NCBI GenBank assembly: GCA_016721945.1 | Contig: JADKHC010000040.1 | Location: forward strand, 90,001 to 121,670 | Direction: 5' to 3' | Source: Verrucomicrobiota bacterium | GTDB lineage: Bacteria > Verrucomicrobiota > Verrucomicrobiia > Opitutales > Opitutaceae | Length of the DNA: 31,670 bases | Part shown: piece after piece, positions 22,598 through 29,985 of the stretch | How the letters are laid out: the number at the start of each line of letters is the position of its first letter | How positions within the stretch are numbered: position 1 is the stretch's first letter | Program-made: the position numbers and the translations under genes | The notes under the pieces: model-generated | The model's database searches: none | Told to the model about the DNA's origin: nothing | Seen by the model: the letters and a program-made list of their open reading frames with translations, nothing else

Positions 22598-23395
22598 ATG
22601 AGCATGAGGTTTTGCATTTTGGGCAGCGGCAGCTCCGGCAATTGCGCCCTACTTCAGACGGAGCAAACACGCGTGCTCGTGGACGCGGGTTTCTCCGCGC
22701 GCAAGACCGGACAACTCCTTGCCGCCGTGGGCGAATCGCTCGAAAAAATCGAGGCCATCTTCCTCACGCACGAGCACGGCGACCACGCAGCGGCGATCAC
22801 GGGACTCGCGCGCCACCCGCACATCAAAGTCTTCGCCAACGCCGCCACCGCACGCGTCCTGCAAGCCGATCTAGCGCACCGCATCGATTGGCAACTTTTC
22901 GAGACCGGCACGCGTTTTCGGTTTCGCGATTTGGAGATACAGAGTTTCTCGGTACCGCACGACGCGCAGGAGCCGGTCGGTTTCGTTTTTGCCAACGGCA
23001 ACGACGACCTGCTCTCGCCCCGGCGCCGACTCGCCTGGCTCACCGATCTCGGCCACGCCCCGCGCCATATCCAAGAACACATTCGCGAGGTCGATGTCGT
23101 GGTCGTTGAGGCCAACCATTGCACGGATTTGCTCAAGGCCGACACCAAGCGCCCCTGGTCCGTTAAGCAGCGCATCAGCGGCCGCCACGGACACCTTTCC
23201 AACCAAAGCGCTCGCGAACTGCTCGAATCCGTCGCCAGTCCACGCTGGCGGCAGATTTATCTCACCCACCTGAGCCGAGACTGTAACAGCCCGGATACCG
23301 TCGAGCGCGCTTTTGCATCGACCATGAGCACATTGGGTTGCGCATTCTCGGTTGTTGCGCCCGGTGCCAGCACGCCGTTTTACGATTTCCTCTAG
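22598..23395 (+). CDS. YycJ/WalJ-type metallo-beta-lactamase-fold hydrolase
   Basis: 265 residues from the ATG at 22598 (a second ATG lies two codons on). Zinc motif H58-E-H-G-D-H63 in the order H-x-H-x-D-H, after the start M-R-F-C-I-L-G-S-G-S-S-G-N-C that marks the YycJ group. Later motifs are V-V-V-E-A-N-H-C, G-R-H-G-H-L-S-N-Q-S-A and L-T-H-L-S-R-D-C-N. In Firmicutes, YycJ/WalJ lies with the WalRK system and is described as a nuclease-like protein; outside that group it is commonly annotated only as MBL-fold hydrolase. It is cytoplasmic, with no signal peptide. It is followed after 91 bases by pyk, possibly as one transcript. The in-frame TTG at 22556 adds residues that the family lacks. 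Confidence 0.87.
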   Translation: MSMRFCILGSGSSGNCALLQTEQTRVLVDAGFSARKTGQLLAAVGESLEKIEAIFLTHEHGDHAAAITGLARHPHIKVFANAATARVLQADLAHRIDWQLFETGTRFRFRDLEIQSFSVPHDAQEPVGFVFANGNDDLLSPRRRLAWLTDLGHAPRHIQEHIREVDVVVVEANHCTDLLKADTKRPWSVKQRISGRHGHLSNQSARELLESVASPRWRQIYLTHLSRDCNSPDTVERAFASTMSTLGCAFSVVAPGASTPFYDFL

Positions 23396-23486
23396 GTTGG
23401 AATTTCGATTGGCCTTCCGTCGGGAAACCCATTGTTTGAAGTTCGCGCAATCGGTGCCTGCCGATGAGTGCGAAAAACTTTTAACT

Positions 23487-24932
23487 ATGAGTTCAACAGA
23501 GACTCCCTTCCGCCGCACGAAAATCGTCTTCACCCTCGGTCCCGCCACCGAGAGCGAAGAAATGCTCGAAAAGCTTATCCTGGCCGGTGCCGACGTGGCC
23601 CGCCTCAACATGGCCCACGCCAAGCACGAGTGGACCCGCACCATCATCCGCCGCATCCGCGCCGTCTCCAAAAAAGTCGGCCGCGAAGTCGCGATCATGA
23701 TGGACATCAAGGGCCCGGAAATCCGTACCGGCGACCTCGCCTCACCCATCGAACTTAGACCCGGCGACATTTTTGACTTCACCGTCAAACCCGGCGCCGC
23801 GCGCGGAGCCTCCGAAGAAATCCGCTCAGTGGACGTAAACTACAAAGACCTCGTCAACGACATCAACGTCGGCGACACCGTTCTTGTCGATAGCGGCCTG
23901 ATCCGGCTCGAAGTGCTCGAAAAACAAGCCGCCCACATTCGCTGCCGCGTCCTCATCCCAGGCCAGCTCACCTCCCGTCGGCACATCAACCTGCCGGGCG
24001 TAAAAATCAACCTGCCCTCCTTCACCGAAAAGGACCGCGCCGACACCATCGTGGGCATCGAGGAAGGCATTGATTTCGTCGCTCTCTCCTTCGTACGCGC
24101 GGGCAAGGATATCGACCAACTGCGCGAATTTCTCCGCGACAACAAATCGTCGGCCCAAATCATCGCCAAGATCGAAGACCAGTCGGCGATCGAGAATCTC
24201 AAGGAAATCGTACAGGCTTGCGACGCACTCATGGTCGCTCGCGGCGATCTCGGCATCGAGTGCCCGTTCGAGGACCTGCCCATCATCCAGCGCCGCGCCG
24301 TCCAAAAATGCCTGCTGCACGGTAAGCCCGTCATCATCGCCACCCACATGCTGGAATCGATGATCACCTCGCCGATGCCCACGCGTGCCGAGATAACCGA
24401 CGTAGCCAATGCCGTCTTCGAACGCGCCGACTGCGTCATGCTCTCCGGCGAGACCACCATCGGTCGTTACCCGGTCGAGTGCGTCAACATCCTCGAAAAA
24501 ATTGCCTGCCGCATCGAAACCGAACTCACCGAAGACCACTCCGAGCCCGCCATCTTCTCGCATGAAAAGATGAAAGTGCTCCGCTCCGCTGTCGTCATGG
24601 CCAACGAGGTTCCCGACGCGCAGATTATGACCTTCACGCGCCAGGGCTTCATGGCTCGCGGTCTTTCCGCGCTGCGTCCGCCGCGCGCACGAATCATCGC
24701 CTTTACGCCCACGATTGAAGTCCTGCGCCAACTCAAGCTCCTGCGCTCCGTCGAAGGCATCCTGCTGCCGTTCGAGTCGAACCCCGACGAAACCATCCGT
24801 CACGCCATCTCGCACCTCGTGAAAGCGAAGCGCCTGAAAGTCGGTGACAAACTGATCGTCGTGACCGACATCCTCTCCCAGGACCGCCTGATCGACAGCG
24901 TGCAACTCCGCACCATCCGCGCGACAGACTGA
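23487..24932 (+). CDS. pyk: Pyruvate kinase
   Basis: Converts phosphoenolpyruvate and ADP to pyruvate and ATP, the last step of glycolysis. From the ATG at 23487 it has 481 residues, the usual length. Family marks are K-I-V-F-T-L-G-P-A-T, M-D-I-K-G-P-E-I-R-T-G, the signature I-A-K-I-E-D-Q-S-A-I-E-N (catalytic Lys in A-K-I-E), M-V-A-R-G-D-L-G-I-E, P-T-R-A-E-I-T-D-V-A-N-A-V and V-M-L-S-G-E-T-T-I-G. Deviations from common sequences are R-L-N-M-A-H-A for R-L-N-F-S-H-G, A-T-H-M-L-E-S-M for A-T-Q-M-L-E-S-M and E-R-A-D-C-V for D-G-T-D-A-V, so this is a divergent branch. The 45 codons upstream of ATG overlap the YycJ-like gene and are not used. It ends at a strong terminator. Confidence 0.96.
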   Translation: MSSTETPFRRTKIVFTLGPATESEEMLEKLILAGADVARLNMAHAKHEWTRTIIRRIRAVSKKVGREVAIMMDIKGPEIRTGDLASPIELRPGDIFDFTVKPGAARGASEEIRSVDVNYKDLVNDINVGDTVLVDSGLIRLEVLEKQAAHIRCRVLIPGQLTSRRHINLPGVKINLPSFTEKDRADTIVGIEEGIDFVALSFVRAGKDIDQLREFLRDNKSSAQIIAKIEDQSAIENLKEIVQACDALMVARGDLGIECPFEDLPIIQRRAVQKCLLHGKPVIIATHMLESMITSPMPTRAEITDVANAVFERADCVMLSGETTIGRYPVECVNILEKIACRIETELTEDHSEPAIFSHEKMKVLRSAVVMANEVPDAQIMTFTRQGFMARGLSALRPPRARIIAFTPTIEVLRQLKLLRSVEGILLPFESNPDETIRHAISHLVKAKRLKVGDKLIVVTDILSQDRLIDSVQLRTIRATD

Positions 24933-24960
24933 GCTTCGTCCAAAACCATTCCCCATCATC

Positions 24961-24991
24961 AAAAACCGGCACCTCGCGTGCCGGTTTTTTT
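24961..24991 (+). terminator. Rho-independent terminator after pyk
   Basis: A 12-bp stem (24961-24972 with 24978-24989), a 5-base loop and a seven-T run (24985-24991). Confidence 0.93.
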
Positions 24992-25022
24992 GCACCTCCC
25001 CCAACCCACTCATACCAATTAC

Positions 25023-25092
25023 TCGTATTGTTTGAATTTTATAGGGCGAGGCCCTGAGCCAGTCGAAGGGCCGATTCGAACCCGGCGCGCCC
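25023..25092. repeat. Dispersed palindromic repeat A, copy 2
   Basis: Shares the exact 11-mer (25023-25033), TAGGGCGA (25042-25049) and GGCGCGCC (25084-25091) with 14310-14385 in the same order. Between the last two it carries a short palindrome (25050-25072) with 6-bp arms. That palindrome is of the CCCTGAGC...GTCGAAGGG type, which I recall as a widespread intergenic motif in many bacteria. It is part of the 436-base gene-free stretch 24933-25368. Confidence 0.6.
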
Positions 25093-25190
25093 AGCGTTCG
25101 TGCCCCACCCAAAGACAATTTCAGCCAAATCAAATTTCAGCATTTCGGCCACAGTTTTACTGAAACCGCTCTTAGCCGTATCCATGCAAT

Positions 25191-25349
25191 GGAGCCACCG
25201 ATGCACACTGATAAACTCAGATGCCCGGAGGATGTTTTAACGCCGTGCGAGAAGTTTCCTGTTTAACCAGACCGTGAGCGATCAGATTGCCAAACCCCTG
25301 ACGTTGTTTCTGCTCCAATCTGTGCTCATCGGTGTTCATCTGTGGCTCC
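25191..25349. repeat. Inverted pair of 32-base repeats between pyk and the MBL gene
   Basis: 25191-25222 matches the reverse complement of 25318-25349 at 26 of 32 bases. The unit resembles the 'CACAGATGAACACAGAT' type of dispersed sequence that I recall from intergenic regions of Verrucomicrobia and related bacteria. Some 95 bases lie between the arms, with no gene that I can support. The right arm ends 20 bases before the stop of the MBL-fold gene. Confidence 0.65.
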
Positions 25350-25368
25350 CTAACTGCATCGTTCCGGC

Positions 25369-26376
25369 TTAGCTCTTTGGCTGCGTCAGCTCGTCGTAAG
25401 CGACACCAAGGTTCGCACCGAGGCGGTTCGGGAGCGCTTGATGGAAATCCTGAAAACCCTCGAAGTTTTCGAGAGTCGAAATCTCGGCCTTGGTCAGTCC
25501 TGCCGAAATTCGTGACTGAACGTATTCGAGCAACGAGACCAAATAGTCGCGCATCACGAGCAAATCGCCGCGCTGACCGGTGACGCCGAACTTTTTGCTG
25601 CCATGGCCAAAAACGTAGATCGCGTCCGCCGGAAATTCGCGGGCGATTTTTTCGAGCACAACAATCCAATGCCGGATGCTGGCCCCACTCACGCGATCAA
25701 TCACTGGATACAAACGATTGAAAACCAGATCGCCCATATGGACGACGTTGGCCTTTTCAAAAAGCACGACGGCATCGCCGTTGGTGTGCGCGGCGCCGAA
25801 ATAGCGCGCGCTAACCACTTCGTCGCCCAACTCCTGTCGCCAAGTTTCGGCAAAAGTCGTGTCGGCAAAAACCTGTTGATCTACGCTAGGCTTAGCAAGC
25901 GGTTCGGTCTTCGCCCGGGCAGCATCGGTCCGTTCGGCCGCAGCGCGCTGGAGTGCGGGAACGTTGGCCTGAGCGACGATGGTTTTGGCGACAGGCTTGA
26001 ATACGCCGTTGCCCGAGGTGTGATCGCCATGGTGATGCGTATTTAGCACTAAGTCGATAGTTCGGCTTGCGCGGCCCGGCAGACCCGCAAGGCAAAGCGC
26101 AGCCGTGTCGGCAAACTGCGTGTCCACCACGGCCAGTGCCTCGGGCGACGCAAGCCAGCCGATGGTGCCGCCACGAGCGGAAAACAGTCCGACATTTCGC
26201 CGCAGCAGCCGGAATTCAGGCACGAACGCCGGGGGCGCGACCACGCCGGTTAGCGAGCTTGTGCCCGAGAGTGCAGCCTGCGCAAAGGCCCGGTGACCAA
26301 CCAGACACGTCAGCGCAGCGAAACTGGCGGAACTACGAAGAAAATCGCGGCGACTAAGCGGGATGTTTTGCGACAT
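25369..26376 (-). CDS. Tat-exported metallo-beta-lactamase-fold hydrolase
   Basis: 335 residues. The N-terminus has a twin-arginine signal (L-S-R-R-D-F-L-R-S-S, residues 7-16) followed by a hydrophobic stretch and A-F-A-Q-A as likely cleavage site, so it is probably folded in the cytoplasm with its metals and exported. The zinc motif is T-H-H-H-G-D-H (H114, H116, D118, H119). Further ligands are in G-A-A-H-T-N-G-D and in V-F-G-H-G-S. This set matches the MBL-fold hydrolases related to SoxH and 'quinoprotein relay' enzymes; the substrate is unknown. ATG start at 26376, divergent from the hybrid kinase with almost no space between, so the promoters overlap coding sequence or the kinase starts further in. 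Confidence 0.88.
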   Translation of the reverse strand: MSQNIPLSRRDFLRSSASFAALTCLVGHRAFAQAALSGTSSLTGVVAPPAFVPEFRLLRRNVGLFSARGGTIGWLASPEALAVVDTQFADTAALCLAGLPGRASRTIDLVLNTHHHGDHTSGNGVFKPVAKTIVAQANVPALQRAAAERTDAARAKTEPLAKPSVDQQVFADTTFAETWRQELGDEVVSARYFGAAHTNGDAVVLFEKANVVHMGDLVFNRLYPVIDRVSGASIRHWIVVLEKIAREFPADAIYVFGHGSKKFGVTGQRGDLLVMRDYLVSLLEYVQSRISAGLTKAEISTLENFEGFQDFHQALPNRLGANLGVAYDELTQPKS

Positions 26377-26401
26377 GGAGACAAACAGCTTTTTAGAAGT
26401 T

Positions 26402-29389
26402 ATGGAGTGGGGAATATACAGGAAGAAAGTTGCACATGAAGAACGGTGCCGACATCATAGCTGCCACCAAGATGCAGGAACGCATCCGCGAAAACTTTTC
26501 TACCCCAAATTGGTCGCAAGCCCTTCAAACCGCCACCCATTTCTCCGAACACTGATCGGCGTTTTGGTTATCTCGTGCTGCTTTTCATTGCAAGCGCAGG
26601 GGCCGGATTTTGCCGATATCCATCGCTTCGAAAACACGCTCGTCGTCGGCGCTGCGACCGATAGTTACCCCTTCTCCTATCGCGACGGAGAAAAAAACTG
26701 CGAAGGATTCACCGTCGATCTGCTCAATGCGGTCGCTCGGGTGATGAGCATCAAAATCCGACGAATCGAGGAACCGTCGAGCGTCTTATTCGAGCGCTTC
26801 CAGAAAGGAGAACTCGACCTGATGCAATCGCTCAGCGCTGGCCCCGGGCGCGAGGCCTACGCCGATTTTTCCGCGCACTTCATGGTGCTGCAAGGCAGCT
26901 ACTTTGTCCGAAAAAATGACGCCCGCTACCAAACGCCCGCCGACCTGAATAACGCGGTGATAGCCATGCCCGGCCGGAATAGCATCGGAGAAAAACATCT
27001 CCGCGACACCGGCATCGCCGCCCGCCTGGTGCATACCCGTTCAGTCGAAGAATCGCTCACCGAGCTCAACTCCGGCCTGCACGACGCTACGTTCGCCACC
27101 CGCCTTTCTGCACTCTCCTTCATCGAACGCGATCAGCTCAAAAACATCCGCCCGCTCGGCCAACCCTTGGTCGGCTACGACGTACGCCACTGTTTCGCCG
27201 TGCGCAAAGGCGACGCCACTCTGCTCGCCCGCCTCAACGAAGGCCTGGCCATCCTCAGTCAAACCGGCGAATACGACATTATCTACCGCAAGTGGTTCGG
27301 CCAATTCGACCGGCCATTGATCACGCGCGAAAAAGTCGTCATGTACGTGGCCAGCGGGCTGGCCGTCGCGCTCTGCGTGGCCATGCTGGGGCTTTTCCGC
27401 CAGCGGGCGCTGCGCCAGCGCCTCGCGCATCAATCCCGGCAGATCGCGGAGAACGAAGCCATTCTCGCCGAGGCCCAGCGCATCGCGCATCTAGGCAGCT
27501 GGCAATACGACCTGGCCACGCGGAAACTCACCTGCTCCTCCGAAAGCCTCCGCATCATCGAGCGCGCCGAACGCAGCGGACCGCCCTCGTATTATCGCCT
27601 GCTCACCCTCATGCCACGCGCCGAGCGCACCCTCGTGCATCGCTCGATCACCGGAGCTATGCTCAACGGCATCGCGTGCGACGTGACCATCCCCTTTCAG
27701 ACCGGCTCCCTAACCACGAAAAACCTCCACATCACGGCACGCCCGATCCGGAATGCCGCTGGCACCATCGAAGGCCTTTTCGGAACGGTACAGGACATCA
27801 CCCGTCAAAAAGTCGCCGAGGAGGGCCTGCGCGCCCGCGAACAACTGCTGCGCGCACTCTACGAAAACGTACCGACCGCCATGGGCGTGGTCGAGGAAGT
27901 CGGCTCCTCCTACCGCTTTGTTTCAGCCAATCCCAGCACCGCTCGCCTGCTCGGATTGCACACCACTTCGCTCGCGAACCGCGTCCTGGCCGAACTACCT
28001 CTTCCCACCTCGATCGTCGATTTCTGGACCGACTGGTTTAGGAAAGGCGGCCAGCAAAACGAAATCTTCAAAACCGAATACCTCCACGAAAGCGGTCACC
28101 GCCACTACGCCGTCACACTCGTGCCGCTGGGCAACGAAACCGACAGCCACCGCCAACTCTGTTTTCTCATCGACGACATCACCGAACGAAAAGAAATCGA
28201 CTCAGAGATCGCCCAAGGCCGCCGCTTGCGTGCCATCGGCGAACTCGTCGGCGGCATCGCTCACGAGTTCAATAATCTCCTCACGCCGATCATGCTCAAG
28301 ACCGAGATTCTCGCGAGCGAATGGTCAAACAACCCGCGCCTCCTCGAAGAACTCCAGACCATTTCACGCGCCTCGAAACGCGGTGCCGATCTCACCCGCC
28401 GTCTACTCACCTTCGGCCGTAAATCCGACAACCGCATCGAAGAAGTCCGCCTTCACACCATCGTCCGCGCCAACTTCGATCTACTCGGCCAGACCATCGA
28501 CCGCCGGATCTCCCTGAAAATGGCGATCCCCGAAACACTTCCAGCCGTGTTTCTGAACCCATCGGACCTCCACCAGATCGTGCTCAACCTGCTGCTCAAC
28601 GCGCGCGACACACTCGTGGAAAAACTGGCCAGCGACTCCGCAAACAGTGGGAACGCCCAAATCACGGTGGAAGCCAGCGAGCACACACCCGGAGCCACGG
28701 ACTCAAATCCGCCCATGACCAACCAGCACGCCACCAACTGGCTGCGCCTCACCGTACGCGACAACGGCATGGGTATGCGACCCGAAGTCCTGGAACGCAT
28801 CTTCGAACCTTTCTATACCACCAAAGAAGTGGGCAAAGGCACCGGCTTGGGCCTGGCCACAGTCTGGCATCTCGTCAGCCGGATCGGCGGCAAGACCACT
28901 GTCGAGTCAGAGTCCGGCAAAGGCAGCGCCTTTCACGTCTGGCTGCCGATCACACCAGTCAAACTGCCTCCATCCAACTCCAGGCCCGCCTTCGAAAGCC
29001 GACCGGCCAAAGCCACCGCCTCCATTTTATTCGTCGAAGATGACGAACTAGTCGCCAGAACCGTAACAGCGCTGCTCCGCCGTATGGGTCACCAAGTGAC
29101 CCATCAAGCCAACGGCAACGAAGCCTGGCGCCACCTGCTCGCCAACATCGGCTACGATCTTTTACTGCTCGACCTCGACCTCCCTGGAATCAGCGGACTC
29201 GAAGTCGCACGCCGCGCACGCGCCGCAAATTACAAAGGCCACATCCTTGTCGCCAGCGGCCGCCTCAGCGAAGCCGATTCCCGCGAACTCGACACGCTCA
29301 ACGTTGACGTGAAACTCCAAAAACCGTTCACCCCCCAAGCGCTCAGCGGTGCCATTCAGGAATGCCTCTCAGGCAAGCGCCCGTCATAG
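26402..29389 (+). CDS. Hybrid histidine kinase with periplasmic solute-binding sensor
   Basis: 995 residues from the ATG at 26402. Order: signal or anchor helix (about 47-65), family-3 solute-binding domain (about 80-305; V-G-A-A-T-D-S-Y-P-F-S-Y, ending Y-D-I-I-Y-R-K-W-F-G), membrane helix (about 313-332), two PAS domains (about 360-475 and 480-600), histidine phosphoacceptor H621 in G-I-A-H-E-F-N-N, ATPase domain with N-L-L-L-N-A-R-D, D-N-G-M-G-M and G-T-G-L-G-L-A, and a receiver domain with acceptor D924 (L-L-D-L-D-L-P-G) and L-Q-K-P-F. It likely senses a small molecule such as an amino acid and passes phosphate to its own receiver; no output gene is adjacent. The start is unsure: a TTG at 26510 gives a neat signal peptide, and ATG 26375 is also open. 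Confidence 0.9.
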   Translation: MEWGIYRKKVAHEERCRHHSCHQDAGTHPRKLFYPKLVASPSNRHPFLRTLIGVLVISCCFSLQAQGPDFADIHRFENTLVVGAATDSYPFSYRDGEKNCEGFTVDLLNAVARVMSIKIRRIEEPSSVLFERFQKGELDLMQSLSAGPGREAYADFSAHFMVLQGSYFVRKNDARYQTPADLNNAVIAMPGRNSIGEKHLRDTGIAARLVHTRSVEESLTELNSGLHDATFATRLSALSFIERDQLKNIRPLGQPLVGYDVRHCFAVRKGDATLLARLNEGLAILSQTGEYDIIYRKWFGQFDRPLITREKVVMYVASGLAVALCVAMLGLFRQRALRQRLAHQSRQIAENEAILAEAQRIAHLGSWQYDLATRKLTCSSESLRIIERAERSGPPSYYRLLTLMPRAERTLVHRSITGAMLNGIACDVTIPFQTGSLTTKNLHITARPIRNAAGTIEGLFGTVQDITRQKVAEEGLRAREQLLRALYENVPTAMGVVEEVGSSYRFVSANPSTARLLGLHTTSLANRVLAELPLPTSIVDFWTDWFRKGGQQNEIFKTEYLHESGHRHYAVTLVPLGNETDSHRQLCFLIDDITERKEIDSEIAQGRRLRAIGELVGGIAHEFNNLLTPIMLKTEILASEWSNNPRLLEELQTISRASKRGADLTRRLLTFGRKSDNRIEEVRLHTIVRANFDLLGQTIDRRISLKMAIPETLPAVFLNPSDLHQIVLNLLLNARDTLVEKLASDSANSGNAQITVEASEHTPGATDSNPPMTNQHATNWLRLTVRDNGMGMRPEVLERIFEPFYTTKEVGKGTGLGLATVWHLVSRIGGKTTVESESGKGSAFHVWLPITPVKLPPSNSRPAFESRPAKATASILFVEDDELVARTVTALLRRMGHQVTHQANGNEAWRHLLANIGYDLLLLDLDLPGISGLEVARRARAANYKGHILVASGRLSEADSRELDTLNVDVKLQKPFTPQALSGAIQECLSGKRPS
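26436..26555 (+). CDS. Possible 39-residue leader ORF inside the kinase 5' end
   Basis: An ATG at 26436 is preceded by AGGAAG about 10 bases upstream, the best ribosome site in this area, and opens a 39-codon frame ending TGA at 26553-26555. It begins M-K-N-G-A-D-I-I-A-A-T-K-M-Q-E-R. It overlaps the start of the kinase frame in another phase. It may be a leader peptide whose translation feeds the kinase, if the kinase starts near 26510-26552; it may also be chance. Confidence 0.25.
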   Translation: MKNGADIIAATKMQERIRENFSTPNWSQALQTATHFSEH

Positions 29390-29393
29390 CAGC

Positions 29394-29562
29394 AACGATG
29401 CAGTTGAAGCATAATCTCCAGCGAGGAGCGATGTGCAGAAGGTGGAGCCCGTTATCCCTAACGGGCTGTTAGTGAGCGGCTCCGATCAAGCCCGATGGGG
29501 ACATCGGGCTCCACCGCTGAATCACCGCTCCACGATGAAGGTCGTGCATCAACTGCATCATC
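29394..29562. repeat. Dispersed repeat C, copy 2 (MITE-like, with end repeats)
   Basis: Ends carry an imperfect inverted repeat: 29394-29407 contains GATGCAGTTGA, and its complement ends near 29562. Inner 17-base arms (29441-29457 and 29499-29515) differ at two bases. 29403-29440 matches the reverse complement of 14974-15011 at 36 of 38. The core between the arms (29458-29498) matches the core of copy 1 in the direct orientation, although the flank matches in the reverse one. It starts five bases after the kinase stop. Confidence 0.85.
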
Positions 29563-29985
29563 CTAAACCCAGAAGCTGACGAACCGCTAATTATCACTAA
29601 TTTTCGATAAAACAGAAGCGTTGGATTTATTGAGTTCCAAAAAACCAACTAACTTGGCCGGTGAATCGCGCTGAAGCAGAATTCCACCGAAGAAAACGAA
29701 GGCATCGAAGAGGTTTAGGAAAACCCGCAGGCCTTCGTTCTCTTTGTTGCCTTCTGTTCAAAAGATAGAGGCTCGTGGCTTTTGGGATAATTCCCTCTCG
29801 CTTGGTGTTTTGAGAATACGAAAACCGCATCCTCCGGACGACCCACGCTTATCATAAGGATTTTTCTGCTAATAAAACCTGAGTAATAAAGTTTATGGTC
29901 AACTTTTACACGCTTCCTGCTCTGATCTTGAACGCTTGTGATAATAGATCTGGCCAAACCGAGCATCTCCTAGTTCACCACCCAT
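29563..29985. other. Gene-free region upstream of malic enzyme
   Basis: 423 bases, AT-richer than the genes. Bases about 29680-29770 consist of CGAAG/CTTCG and GAGG/CCTTC-rich steps, whose translations give repetitive Arg-rich or Lys-rich peptides; I recall similar decayed dispersed repeats in related genomes. No open frame here looks like a protein. The malic enzyme promoter must lie near the end, but I found no convincing hexamer pair. Confidence 0.5.

Noticed and set aside
23826..25133. 435-residue minus-strand open frame opposite pyk
   Set aside because: Shadow of pyruvate kinase. Its start contains F-D-W-L-R-A-S, which comes from the intergenic palindrome at 25050-25072 and is a common mark of spurious ORFs.
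29627..29966. Two minus-strand frames of 67 and 83 residues
   Set aside because: They run through repeat-like sequence and overlap each other in different phases; no ribosome site and no recognisable domain.
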